64,000 nt of DNA from Hyphomicrobiales bacterium (GTDB taxonomy: Bacteria > Pseudomonadota > Alphaproteobacteria > Rhizobiales > Beijerinckiaceae), in assembly GCA_900473415.1 (NCBI GenBank), contig UCLR01000007.1, positions 1 through 64,000 on the forward strand. Reading direction: 5' to 3'. The position numbers and the translations under genes were made by a program. Shown one piece after another: positions 8,145 to 16,204 of this stretch (the first letter of the stretch is position 1; each line of letters opens with the position of its first letter). Below the pieces are notes generated by a model. It did not search any database. It had not been told where the DNA came from and worked only from the letters and a program-made list of their open reading frames with translations.

Positions 8145-10148
8145 TCAAACCAGGATGTTGGATGTCAGATGATCGTGCTGGGCCGGATCGGGGACGGGGG
8201 CCGATGGGCATTCGGGCTCCGGTTCCGGCGTGGCGTGCTCCGCGAAGGCGACGAGCTCCGGCACCAGCGTCGTGGTGTCGTGGATCGTGACCGTGTCGCT
8301 GTCTGTGACGATGTTGACCTGAATCAGCACCGCCTCCTCATAGGCATCGCCACCGAGATAGTTGGAGGTCGAGAGCGTGCCGGCGTCGATGATGATGGCC
8401 TCGTTCATCGCCGAGTTGCCACCGGCGCCGACCCCCTGTTCGGTGCCTTCCTTCGCGCTGGCCTGGATGCTCTGATCGCCGTCGACCAGGAAGTTCACCT
8501 GGGTGATGACGTTGAGATCATAGTAGTCGCCACTGATGTAGAGGATGCTCAGCGTCCCCGACGCACTGCCGTAGAGATCCCAGTCCGCGTGGGGCGTGAT
8601 GACCGTCACGCCGTCGGCAAGCAGACCCATGAGGTCATGATGGGCATCGAGCATCGGCTTGAAGGCCGGCGCGTCATAGGTTTCGATCGTCGCGTTGTTG
8701 GTCAGGCTGTTGAAGCCGGTGGTGACCGTCGTCTCGCTATCCGTGCCGCCGGTGCTGTAGAGCGTGGCATAGTCGGGATCGAGCATGATGTTGTATTGAT
8801 AGATCCAGTCGGCGCGGTGGTAATCGCCGGCGATGATGATGATGTCGTAGCGCTCGAGGCCATAGATCTTGGCCAGGTTGAGCTGCTCGTTGCCGCCGGT
8901 CCCGAGATTGTAATAGGTGCCGCCCTCGGCCTGCACCGTGCGGTCGTTGTCGTCGAGCCCGTTGAACTGGACGATCGACTTCACGTCGTAGAAGTCGCCG
9001 AACGTGATATCGATCACCCAGTGCGGCGTCGCGGCGGCGCCCTGCACCTCGATGGTCGAGACATGGACGACGAACTCGGCGACGTTGTGCGCCTCGTTGC
9101 TGTCGGTCCGCACGACGGGATCGAGCGCGCCGGAGACGGCAATGTCGACATGGTCGTTGTCGACCAGGATGTTCGTCTGGACGATGCCGCGGCTGTAGAA
9201 ATAGTCGCCGCCGACCATCATCGAGCCGACGGCCTCATTGATGTCGACGATGTAGGCTGCGTTGATCTGCACGTTGAGCCCGGTCTCGGCAATGGTCGCG
9301 ATGCCCTCGGTGGGGCCGAGGATTTCGTGCGTGGCCTCGGCTTCCGTGACCTTCGGGGCCTCCTCCGTGTCCTCGGGCCGCCAGGGGGCGATCTCCAGGA
9401 TGGTCGGCACATATGGCTCCGGGCCGCCGGCGACGCCGTCGACGATGCGGCCCTCCGGCGCGGGCTCGGTCGTGCTGCCGTCGGGATTGGGGCTGCCGGT
9501 CTCGGCCCAGCGCGCGTCGCGCGCCGACACCCAGTCGACCAGGTCGCTGGTGCCGGACTGAAGGGCCGTCATCATGTCCGGGATGCCATCCGGCGCGACA
9601 TGGTTCGCCTGGTCGACCAGTTCGTCGAAAGCGGCGCCGAGCTGGAGCTCCGGCGGAACGACGACCGTGCCGTCGGCATAGCGGATCGCATCCGAGGTCA
9701 CGAGATCCCGGTCGCTCATGAGGTTGATCTGCCTGATGCCGAGATCGACCTGCGCACCAGCTTCGCGATATTCGACCGTGATCTCGCGCGCGACGCCGTG
9801 GCCGCCGTGACCCGTCCAGCCGATTTCCTCAAACGAAGGTGGCAGGGGCTTCGACGGCAGCCGGAACGGCGCGATAAAGCTCGGGATGTCGGCGGGGGTT
9901 GATATCGGGGCCAGGTGAAGCGGCGTCTGGGCCTCGGCGACGGGGACCTCGGGGACCGTGGTCGGCACCGAAACCAACTCGTCGAAGGCGAGACCTCGCA
10001 GCGGTTCATGCCCGGGATGGAGCCCCTCTGGCGGGGGCTGCGGCGGCGGATCGCCCTCGTAGAAGACCGGCATCCGGGCGACCGAATCCGCCATATGCAG
10101 GTAGCCGATGAAATGCCAGATCGTTTCGGTGAAGCCGCCGGCCTGCAT
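8145..10148 (-). CDS. Predicted type I secretion cargo: acidic protein with Q-N/D-D repeats
   Basis: A 667-residue strongly acidic protein without a signal peptide. A short motif, I-x-Q-x-N-x-L-x-D-x-D, recurs six times: IRQINLMSDRD near 137, IVQTNILVDND near 320, IVQFNGLDDND near 392, IYQYNIMLDPD near 450, ITQVNFLVDGD near 547 and LIQVNIVTDSD near 608. The last five are each preceded by a G-D-(Y/F/A) stretch and most are followed by an alternating polar/hydrophobic strand, suggesting a repetitive beta fold. The protein ends in SNILV, similar in character to the hydrophobic end of serralysin-type secretion signals. A GGAGG ribosome site lies about 8 bases from the ATG. It sits immediately upstream of the exporter genes, which suggests it is the substrate. 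No known family is recognised; there are no RTX nonapeptides. Confidence 0.8.
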   Translation of the reverse strand: MQAGGFTETIWHFIGYLHMADSVARMPVFYEGDPPPQPPPEGLHPGHEPLRGLAFDELVSVPTTVPEVPVAEAQTPLHLAPISTPADIPSFIAPFRLPSKPLPPSFEEIGWTGHGGHGVAREITVEYREAGAQVDLGIRQINLMSDRDLVTSDAIRYADGTVVVPPELQLGAAFDELVDQANHVAPDGIPDMMTALQSGTSDLVDWVSARDARWAETGSPNPDGSTTEPAPEGRIVDGVAGGPEPYVPTILEIAPWRPEDTEEAPKVTEAEATHEILGPTEGIATIAETGLNVQINAAYIVDINEAVGSMMVGGDYFYSRGIVQTNILVDNDHVDIAVSGALDPVVRTDSNEAHNVAEFVVHVSTIEVQGAAATPHWVIDITFGDFYDVKSIVQFNGLDDNDRTVQAEGGTYYNLGTGGNEQLNLAKIYGLERYDIIIIAGDYHRADWIYQYNIMLDPDYATLYSTGGTDSETTVTTGFNSLTNNATIETYDAPAFKPMLDAHHDLMGLLADGVTVITPHADWDLYGSASGTLSILYISGDYYDLNVITQVNFLVDGDQSIQASAKEGTEQGVGAGGNSAMNEAIIIDAGTLSTSNYLGGDAYEEAVLIQVNIVTDSDTVTIHDTTTLVPELVAFAEHATPEPEPECPSAPVPDPAQHDHLTSNILV

Positions 10149-10236
10149 GGCACGATCCTCCGTTTCGCTCGGGGCGAGCCGAGCAGGAAGACCTCAAGCG
10201 CGTGGAGCGCATTTGAGATGAAGGAGCCGGAGCGGA

Positions 10237-10264
10237 AACCGCGCGGGGAGGGCCCCGCGCGGTT
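10237..10264 (-). terminator. Stem-loop between the two cargo genes (possible attenuator)
   Basis: A perfect 12-bp GC-rich stem (10237-10248 with 10253-10264) with a 4-base loop lies 20 bases after the first cargo gene stop. The minus-strand RNA continues with only a short TTTCC. It could stabilise the upstream message or partly terminate transcription, so that the first gene is made in excess over the exporter. Confidence 0.65.
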
Positions 10265-10284
10265 GCCTTGCTTCCGTCAAAAGC

Positions 10285-11154
10285 TCAGAGCGAATCGTCC
10301 GCACTGGCAACCGTCAGGTCGATCGAATTGAACTGGATGTTGGCACCCTGGACGATCGACTGGGTGAAGGCTTCCTGCGTGATGTTGGCCGCAGCCGAGC
10401 TGCCGCCGATCCCGCTGAAGTCGCCGTCCTCACCCGTGATGTCGCCGATCGTGGCTTCGGCATGGCCACCCCTGGCGATCGCAACCAAAGTGAAGTCGCT
10501 GGACGAGGAATCCCCACCCCCGCCATGCTCCCACGGATTGGAGGAAAATGCCGAGGGGCCTTCACCACCGCCGCCGCCGCCACCATTGTACGTTACGGTC
10601 GGGGCGTTGAGGGTGTCATTGTCGGTCAGGTTGTTGACCTGATCGATATTGAAGTTGTTGCCGGTGGTCACGGTCTGACTGACCACGTCCGGCATGATGA
10701 TCGATTCACCGATGTCGTGAATCGAGTCGATATCGATCACGTCGTTGTCGGCCGGCGGGCCGAGAGTGGCCGACAGGTCCAGATCGACCTTGACGTCGAC
10801 GTTGACGCAGTTGTTGACGACGTTGTCGACCTGATTGTCGATGTGGTTGACGTTGTCGTTGAAGTTCAGGTTGCCATTGGCATTCAGGTTGCCATTGCCG
10901 TTCAGGTTGCCGTTGCCATTGACGGCGGCGTTCCAGACGCTGGTGTCAACCGCCTGGCCTGCATACTGCCCAGCATACTGCGCCTGGCCCTGAGCCTGCC
11001 CTTGGCCCTGGCCTTGACCCTGGCCTTGACCCTGCAACTGACCCTGAAGCTCGGCCTGGCCCTGCAATTGACCCTGAAGTTCGCCTTGGCCCTGGAGCTG
11101 GCCCTGGGTCGGATCGTCGTCGTCATGGTTGTTATGATGGTTATTATTAGGCAT
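10285..11154 (-). CDS. Low-complexity GQ/NG-rich predicted type I secretion cargo
   Basis: A 289-residue acidic protein with no signal peptide. In order it has an Asn/His/Asp-rich start; tandem GQLQGQ-type repeats (about residues 17-65); an NGNLN repeat block (about 75-98); an Asp/Val-rich stretch; and one clear copy of the neighbouring protein's motif (IDQVNNLTDND, near 180). A Gly run, a Ser-rich segment and a second Gln/Asn stretch (IVQGANIQFN) near the C-terminus follow. AGGAG lies seven bases from the ATG. It is first in the operon, 136 bases before the larger cargo gene, with a stem-loop between. The shared motif and position suggest co-secretion. The function is unknown; a structural or matrix role is only a guess. 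Confidence 0.75.
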   Translation of the reverse strand: MPNNNHHNNHDDDDPTQGQLQGQGELQGQLQGQAELQGQLQGQGQGQGQGQGQAQGQAQYAGQYAGQAVDTSVWNAAVNGNGNLNGNGNLNANGNLNFNDNVNHIDNQVDNVVNNCVNVDVKVDLDLSATLGPPADNDVIDIDSIHDIGESIIMPDVVSQTVTTGNNFNIDQVNNLTDNDTLNAPTVTYNGGGGGGGEGPSAFSSNPWEHGGGGDSSSSDFTLVAIARGGHAEATIGDITGEDGDFSGIGGSSAAANITQEAFTQSIVQGANIQFNSIDLTVASADDSL

Positions 11155-11782
11155 GACACGCTCCTGTGTGTTTCAGGAGACATCGCAGCCCCGGGTTTGG
11201 CGCCTCTCTTCTGCGCTGCGCCGTTCCGCCCTCAGCGATGTCAGTTGAAAAAAGCACGCAACAATACTCAAAAGCACGCAACGATACTGGTATTGATGCT
11301 GGGACTTTTTTTACGCTCACGCTTTGAGCGCTGTCCTCTTGTCGAGCCTTTCGACTCTGATTAGCTCTTTACTCTAAATCATTGGCGACCCTCCTCTTCA
11401 TTGTTGATCGTATTGCTCTGGCGCCACGTTTTTTGTGTTTATTTTCAGCCCAACCAGAACAACCCATATAGAGACGACAAAGCAACCCGGCGCGTCGAAT
11501 TCGACGCGCGATATAAAGTAACTATGTAATATTATTGGCACGAAAACGAAGCTCTTCTCAGAGCTTCTCTTTATCTCATATAAGAGAACAAGTCAGGAGT
11601 GCTGACCAAAGCGCCGTTAGTGTTTTTGCTTCCCTATCAGACGCTCCGTGTATATAAACAGCCACGGAGCGGCCGGGGGGTCAATGTGCTGAATCGTTAC
11701 CCTAAGTTAACCGATCATTGATTTTTTGTGACCCAAGGGCATCCAGGCCCCTGGTCCAAGTCTTGCGCGCCGGAGGTTGGCT
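11155..11782. other. AT-richer regulatory gap between cargo operon and IS1595-like gene
   Basis: About 630 bases, clearly less GC-rich than the flanks, with no convincing gene. Besides the direct repeats it holds AT-rich tracts around 11390-11560 likely to contain the promoters. The composition shift is typical for alphaproteobacterial promoters of surface proteins, or may mark acquired DNA. Confidence 0.6.
11251..11288. repeat. Two 18-bp direct repeats at 20-bp period upstream of the cargo operon
   Basis: Positions 11251-11268 and 11271-11288 are near-identical (one mismatch; core AAAGCACGCAAC then ATACT). They are spaced two helical turns apart, 97-134 bases upstream of the cargo operon start. 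That spacing fits a regulator binding tandem sites on one DNA face. The regulator is unknown. Confidence 0.6.
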
Positions 11783-12484
11783 ATGCCGAATGCCGTCCGC
11801 CTGCACGACGAAAAGGCAGCGGTCTTCTCGCTCGAGAAGCTGGTGTGGCGCGACGGTCCCTTATGTCCCCATTGCGGTGAAACGTCCCGGCTCGGCCGGC
11901 TGAGCGGGCAGAGCACCCCGATCGGCGCCTGGAAGTGCTATGCCTGTCGCAAGCCTTTCACCGTCAGGCACCGCACCATCTTTCAGAACAGCCATGTTCC
12001 CATGCATGTCTGGCTGCAGGGGCTCTATCTGCTGATCGCGAGCCAGAATCGCCTCAGTTCACAGAAGCTCGGGCAGATCCTGGGCGTTTCGGTCCGCACT
12101 GCCTGGCATCTCAAGACGAAGATCATCGCGGGCCTGGCCGTGGCCGGGGATGATCCCGAGCCGTGCAACGGCGCCCGCCGGATCGACCGTGTCGTTCGCG
12201 GGCCGGTGCCTGACGATCCGTCGCCGCCTCAACCAGGCCAGGCCGTTCACAAGGCGCGCTACGAACGCTTTCTGAAGGCGATCGAACACCTCGCGGATTC
12301 TCGTAGCGATGTCTTGTTCCTCGAGGCGCTGCACATGCTCGTGCGCCCGTCCCGCGATCCCTGTCGGGGCAGCGGCGAGACCCGGCGCTTCGTCGAGCAG
12401 CAACTTGAACTCAGTCTCTTCGACGATGGACACCGGCAGATGGGCGGCTGCCGCAACGGCCTTCGCAACGGGGACGAATCCTAG
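11783..12484 (+). CDS. IS1595-type transposase N-terminal region without DDE domain (orphan or domesticated)
   Basis: A 233-residue product starting at ATG 11783, with GGAGG seven bases upstream. The N-terminus is the IS1595 zinc ribbon (CPHCG, then CYACR about 25 residues later). It continues with the family segment FTVRHRTIFQNSHVP and a helix-turn-helix (SSQKLGQILGVSVRTAWHLKTKI). From about residue 125 the sequence departs: there is no DDE/ISXO2-like catalytic core, and the last 100 residues are unrelated to any transposase I recognise. No terminal inverted repeats are apparent. It could be a decayed IS fused to downstream sequence, or a domesticated DNA-binding regulator next to the secretion operon. 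Confidence 0.65.
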   Translation: MPNAVRLHDEKAAVFSLEKLVWRDGPLCPHCGETSRLGRLSGQSTPIGAWKCYACRKPFTVRHRTIFQNSHVPMHVWLQGLYLLIASQNRLSSQKLGQILGVSVRTAWHLKTKIIAGLAVAGDDPEPCNGARRIDRVVRGPVPDDPSPPQPGQAVHKARYERFLKAIEHLADSRSDVLFLEALHMLVRPSRDPCRGSGETRRFVEQQLELSLFDDGHRQMGGCRNGLRNGDES

Positions 12485-12510
12485 CAGGGACGGCGTTTCG
12501 AGCCGGTCTC

Positions 12511-12972
12511 CTATCCGTAGGCGGCGCCGCGCCGGAGACAGTGATCGACATGCTCCTCCCAGAGCCTCAGAAGCGTGGCATAGTCCGGGATCGGCACGGA
12601 CTCGATGTCGTCGAGCTGGCTGCGCGGTCGCAGGGCCTCTACGAACGCTACAGCACCGTGCGCGCCGGTGGTGAAAGCCGGGTCCTCGCGGCTGCTCAGC
12701 AGGCAGATCTCCGCGCCGATCAGCTCCTGCCCGATTCCGGTCACGGTGTTGAGGACTTCGGATTGCACAGCGGCAAGGGCATCGTTTCGCATGGGGCCGC
12801 AATGCCGTTGCGCAAGCAGCGTGACAAGCGTCGCCAGGAAGCCGATGATCTGGGGTTGCAGCCAGTCGCCGGCTTGCAAGGTCACGCACGCGCCCGGATC
12901 CCGCTGGAGGAACGGCGCGATCGTGGCATGAGCCAGGCGGCGCGCCTTGCGGATCTTGATGAGTTCGAACAT
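12511..12972 (-). CDS. Hypothetical protein (153 aa)
   Basis: A predicted soluble protein of 153 residues starting MFELIKIRKARRL. The frame is open further upstream, but those residues are Arg/Ser-rich and read like shadow coding of the divergent gene, so ATG 12972 is preferred. It is mostly helical, ending with WEEHVDHCLRRG. No family is recognised. It diverges from the HEPN-like gene with 43 bases between starts and converges on the IS1595-like gene. Confidence 0.6.
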   Translation of the reverse strand: MFELIKIRKARRLAHATIAPFLQRDPGACVTLQAGDWLQPQIIGFLATLVTLLAQRHCGPMRNDALAAVQSEVLNTVTGIGQELIGAEICLLSSREDPAFTTGAHGAVAFVEALRPRSQLDDIESVPIPDYATLLRLWEEHVDHCLRRGAAYG

Positions 12973-13015
12973 GGCGGCCCCGCCGTAATCGAAACCTCGC
13001 CGTGATGGGACGCTG

Positions 13016-13603
13016 ATGGGCAAACCCGTTCGAGGACAATCCGCTCTGCCGCCCCGCCCGGATTTCGGAGCGCTGGAGGCCCTCGCCGCGCGGCGCTCGT
13101 CGGAGCGTAGGCTAACCTTCATGAACCTGGTAGGCGACCTGAATCTCGCGTGGTCCAACAATGAGAGCCTCTTCATCTATGTGCTGATGCTGCTGCTGCG
13201 CACGGACGAGCGAGCGGCCGCGATCGTGTTCGCGACGCTGAACACCACGCGTGCGCGGCTCGACCTGGTGCAGCGCCTCGCCAAGATCGCAGTGGCAGAC
13301 CGGGCCGTCCGCAATGAGCTCACCGATATTGTCGAGCGGTTCTCCTCGGCGACCCGGCTGCGCAACGATTTCAGCCATGCGACGTTCGTGCTCGACGACC
13401 ATGGCGAGATCACCCACACCCAGCACATGAAGGTCGAGGAGAGCCGAGGCAACCTGCGCTTCGGCGCGCGCCGCCCGGTGGATGATGCCCGGCTGGAGGA
13501 AATCGTCCACGCGATCCGTGATCTCGATACGCTCAACCGCCGGATCTGGGATCTCATGCCGGTCCTGGAGGTGGCGACGGGAGCGACCGCAGGACCGGGC
13601 TGA
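13016..13603 (+). CDS. HEPN-like helical protein (195 aa)
   Basis: A predicted all-helical soluble protein of 195 residues. A segment near residue 117 reads RLRNDFSHA, matching the R-x4-6-H motif of HEPN-domain RNases within a helical context. Upstream is a hydrophobic helix (SLFIYVLMLLLR) and an acidic/basic helix pair. HEPN proteins act as toxins or RNA-cleaving immunity factors, or as non-catalytic helpers. No MNT antitoxin partner is adjacent; the divergent 153-residue protein is the only close neighbour. The assignment rests on one motif and fold impression, so it is tentative. Confidence 0.55.
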   Translation: MGKPVRGQSALPPRPDFGALEALAARRSSERRLTFMNLVGDLNLAWSNNESLFIYVLMLLLRTDERAAAIVFATLNTTRARLDLVQRLAKIAVADRAVRNELTDIVERFSSATRLRNDFSHATFVLDDHGEITHTQHMKVEESRGNLRFGARRPVDDARLEEIVHAIRDLDTLNRRIWDLMPVLEVATGATAGPG

Positions 13604-13681
13604 GCCTACGAGACATCGCAGCGGCATCCGCTGGCACAATGGTTGCCAAATCGTTACCGGCGTAACGATGGATGTGCTGAG

Positions 13682-14014
13682 ATGAAACAGAGTGCTTCGA
13701 AAGCAGACACGGGTCGTAGCCGGACGTCGGGGGGCGCGACGTCGGGGCAGGCGACGCGGAAATTCCTTGCCGGAAGTGTCTGCGCTTTCGCGTTACTTGT
13801 CCCGATGGAGGGCTGGGCCGACTGGCAGCTGAGCAAGCGCAATGAGGCCGATGGAACGACATGGACCTACCGCAAGATAAAGCCGACCAATTTCGCGATC
13901 AACGAATTGGAGGGTCCGGCGCCTGCGAATGATTGCCCCGGCCTCGCTTTCGAGGTTGCGAATCCGAAAGCCGGCGAGGCGCGCTGCGTCGGCTACCTCG
14001 CCAGGCGGCGCTGA
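13682..14014 (+). CDS. Small predicted exported protein (110 aa)
   Basis: Starting at ATG 13682 gives 110 residues. A long basic, Ser/Thr-rich N-region is followed by a hydrophobic core (FLAGSVCAFALLVP) and a likely signal peptidase site near GWAD. The mature part is about 70 residues and has two cysteines (NDCPG, ARCVG). An earlier in-frame ATG at 13643 exists but adds only an Arg/Asn-rich stretch. The function is unknown. It converges on the Gly/Pro/Tyr-rich gene across a shared terminator. Confidence 0.6.
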   Translation: MKQSASKADTGRSRTSGGATSGQATRKFLAGSVCAFALLVPMEGWADWQLSKRNEADGTTWTYRKIKPTNFAINELEGPAPANDCPGLAFEVANPKAGEARCVGYLARRR

Positions 14015-14049
14015 CCGGGCCGGGGTCGCAAGGCGGCCCAAAGAACTGA

Positions 14050-14074
14050 AAGAGCGACGGGAACCGTCGCTCTT
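14050..14074. terminator. Bidirectional hairpin terminator
   Basis: An 11-bp perfect stem (AAGAGCGACGG with its complement) and 3-base loop lie between two convergent genes. It is flanked by short A-rich and TT sequences. Confidence 0.75.
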
Positions 14075-14078
14075 CAAA

Positions 14079-14420
14079 TCACCAGCGCGGCGGGGGGGCG
14101 TAGGGCGGCGGCGGGCGATGCCAGCCCGGACGCGGGCCGTAACCATAGCCGGGCCGCGGACCATATCCGGGGCGCGGGCCGTATCCGGGGCGCGGGCCGT
14201 ATCCGGGGGGTGGGCCATAACCCGGGCGGCCGTAATGCTGCTGGCGCTGCGCACCCTGCATCATCATCAGGCGTCGCCTTTTGGCGTCGGTCATCGTGTA
14301 TTCGGCCGAGACGCCGTCCAGGCGCTGTGCAAGCGGCTGGGGCAGCGATTCCGATGCCATGGCCGGCGCGCAGAAAGCCGCTCCCGCGGCGACGACGGCA
14401 ATAGTCAGTAGCTTGTGCAT
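14079..14420 (-). CDS. Exported Gly/Pro/Tyr/Arg repeat protein (113 aa)
   Basis: ATG 14420 gives 113 residues. A classical signal peptide (MHKLLTIAVVAAGAAFCAPAMAS, cleavage after AMA) is followed by a short polar region (about 25-60). The tail is a tandem PGYGPRP repeat (about residues 65-100) ending in Pro-rich sequence. Repeats of this type occur in many small alphaproteobacterial exported proteins of unknown role. The start is chosen for the signal peptide; the frame extends 36 bases upstream without support. Confidence 0.75.
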   Translation of the reverse strand: MHKLLTIAVVAAGAAFCAPAMASESLPQPLAQRLDGVSAEYTMTDAKRRRLMMMQGAQRQQHYGRPGYGPPPGYGPRPGYGPRPGYGPRPGYGYGPRPGWHRPPPPYAPPPRW

Positions 14421-14581
14421 GCGAACTCCTTTGTTCGCCGCATTCAATCCCGCCAAAGCTCAACGAGGGGTGAACAAGGCAGGCGCGCCGGCGCAGGGGC
14501 GTGCCTGCGTCGAGCGCAGAGCAGGCGGTTGCCTGTCGTTGCGTCATGCAGCATCATTCGAGCGGCCGAAAGGGTGCTCAA

Positions 14582-14815
14582 ATGACCAAGTGGCTTATCC
14601 TGGCTGCCGGCGTGTTCCTGCTCTTCAACGGGATGCTGGCGCGAACCTACGATTACGCGAGCCCCGCCAGATACTGCTGGCAGATGGACTACATCAATCT
14701 CTACAGCTGCTTTGCAAACCCCATCGGCCCCTATGTCGTGGTCTGGGGAACCACCCTTCTTGGGGCGGTTCTCGTTTTTGGCTGTGTCCTGTACGGCCGC
14801 CGCAAGGGCGTCTAG
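14582..14815 (+). CDS. Small two-helix membrane protein (77 aa)
   Basis: A 77-residue protein with membrane helices at about 3-20 and 48-70 and a Tyr/Cys-containing loop (RYCWQMDYINLYSCF) between them. It ends in a basic YGRRKGV. The two loop cysteines could form a disulphide on the periplasmic side. No family is recognised. Confidence 0.6.
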   Translation: MTKWLILAAGVFLLFNGMLARTYDYASPARYCWQMDYINLYSCFANPIGPYVVVWGTTLLGAVLVFGCVLYGRRKGV

Positions 14816-14858
14816 GCGCCGTCGCGCGCGATCGCCGCGTAGGCAAGCGCGCTGAGAG

Positions 14859-15080
14859 CTACTGGATTGTTCGGATCGCGGGGTGCCGGAACTGGACGAT
14901 ATTGGAAGGCGTCCCCCCTTCCTTTGCTTTGGCAAGGTCGACCAACGCGCTTTGTATCGCCTTGCGCAGACGGGCGTCTGGTTCGGCTTTTCCAGCCAGG
15001 CAATAAAAGGCGCTGATGAGGAAGACACTGCACTGGTCGTAGTCCGAAATGAAACGACCCCGATTGCGCTTAAACTTCAT
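14859..15080 (-). CDS. Hypothetical small protein (73 aa)
   Basis: A frame from ATG 15080 encodes a basic 73-residue protein (MKFKRNRGRF at the start, a short hydrophobic SVFLISAFYCLAG). The amino-acid pattern looks more like coding than the alternatives on the plus strand. No family or strong ribosome site is seen. Confidence 0.35.
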   Translation of the reverse strand: MKFKRNRGRFISDYDQCSVFLISAFYCLAGKAEPDARLRKAIQSALVDLAKAKEGGTPSNIVQFRHPAIRTIQ

Positions 15081-15642
15081 GATGGCCCCATGTGGTACAG
15101 ATTGGTTCAAATCGGGCCGGCATAGGCATGTCGAAGTACAGGGCCGCAAAAGCGGGGCCAGGGCGTCATTCGATCGAGGGGTGGGCTTGGGTAGCGGCGG
15201 AAGCCGCACTGGCGAGGTCGGGGTGTGTGCCGGTCAGAGGCGCATGTCGATAGATCGCGCCGACGGCGTCGGAGGTTAACGCGGGCTCGCGGATGCCCGC
15301 CGCAGACCCAAATGCAGCCTCCGTTGTCTCGATCTGGGCCGCCTGGATCAAGCATGAGCCATTGAGGACTCAAGACGGCACCGTAACGCGATCAATGGCA
15401 GGCCGGTCACCGCCGGGCGGGCCAAGGTTCTGAGATGCCTGGCGTGAGGACAATCGGCCTTGGCGGAAGTGGTACGGCACCGCCCGCTGGCACCGGATCA
15501 GGCCGTGACAGCTCGCGCAGGAGCCGCTCTGTCGCCTGTATCTCGATATCGACGTGGCCTCAGCGGCCAACGCCGTCGATTACATCGAACCGCACCGCGG
15601 CGACGAACTCAGGTTCCTGCCCGGGCCATGCCGCCAAGCGCT
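15081..15642. other. No confident gene; possible gene remnants
   Basis: About 560 bases without a complete gene. Two short stretches have coding-like character but no proper start. One is about 60 codons on minus (15166-15351, Ala/Thr-rich). The other is about 50 codons on plus (around 15507-15665, containing LDIDVASAANAVDYIEP). They look like decayed fragments. Confidence 0.4.
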
Positions 15643-15906
15643 TCAGCCGAGATCGGCGCGGACTTGAGCAAAGATTGCTTTGACCGCTTCAGCGTGGGCG
15701 CGCCTGGCTACGGCGACTTCTTCCGGCGTGGCGCCTCCGACCGCGCTTGCTTCTGCCGTCGGAAGCCATGATGCCTCCAGCTCGTTGAGCCTGGCCGCGC
15801 CGCCATTCTTCGCCAATTCAAGCAAGGCGGCGCGCGCCACCCCGATGGCGCCGGCGAGGGCCCCTGCCTGCCCGGCGGAAAAAACACAATCGTCTGAAAC
15901 GCTCAT
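15643..15906 (-). CDS. Hypothetical small alanine-rich protein (87 aa)
   Basis: An 87-residue, Ala-rich, helical protein starting MSVSDDCVFSAGQAGAL, with GAAGG about 14 bases upstream. Two amphipathic helices (about 13-40 and 60-85) resemble a short coiled hairpin. No family is recognised. Confidence 0.5.
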   Translation of the reverse strand: MSVSDDCVFSAGQAGALAGAIGVARAALLELAKNGGAARLNELEASWLPTAEASAVGGATPEEVAVARRAHAEAVKAIFAQVRADLG

Positions 15907-16150
15907 GCCAGCCCGCCTTCTTTGTTGCCCTACCGTCATCCGACGGCAGGGCGCGGTCAAGGGAGCGAAGGTAGGGGGGCGATCCAAGCGATGGACAGCG
16001 CATACAAAAGGGGTAGTCGCGTAGTCGGCCGGCGCTATTCATGAACGCCGTGAACGTGTAGCCGCGCCATCAAAGAGCGCCGAGGTGAGTGGGAGCCAGG
16101 GGCGAGGCAGGGCAGTGCGCCCATCAATCCTGCGTCATTGAGTGGCGAAA

Positions 16151-16174
16151 AAGAAAGGGCGCCCGAAGGCGCCC
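16151..16174 (-). terminator. Rho-independent terminator after tRNA-Pro
   Basis: A 7-bp GGGCGCC stem with a 4-base loop is followed on the minus strand by a TTTCTTTTT run. It lies 30 bases after the tRNA 3' end. Confidence 0.8.
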
Positions 16175-16204
16175 TCTTAACCAGCTGTTTCTGTCAAGAA
16201 ATTT

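Noticed and set aside
5483-8290. 935-codon open frame on plus opposite the HlyD and ABC genes
   Set aside because: The antisense frame has composition typical of a coding shadow; the minus strand carries Walker, signature and HlyD motifs.
7650-9902. 750-codon open frame on plus opposite the cargo gene
   Set aside because: The product has no domain and is Val/Asp/Arg-biased. The minus-strand protein has regular repeats, a ribosome site and operon spacing.
15435-15683. 82-codon plus-strand gene
   Set aside because: Ser/Arg/Thr-rich product, no ribosome site, and it overlaps more coding-like fragments in other frames.
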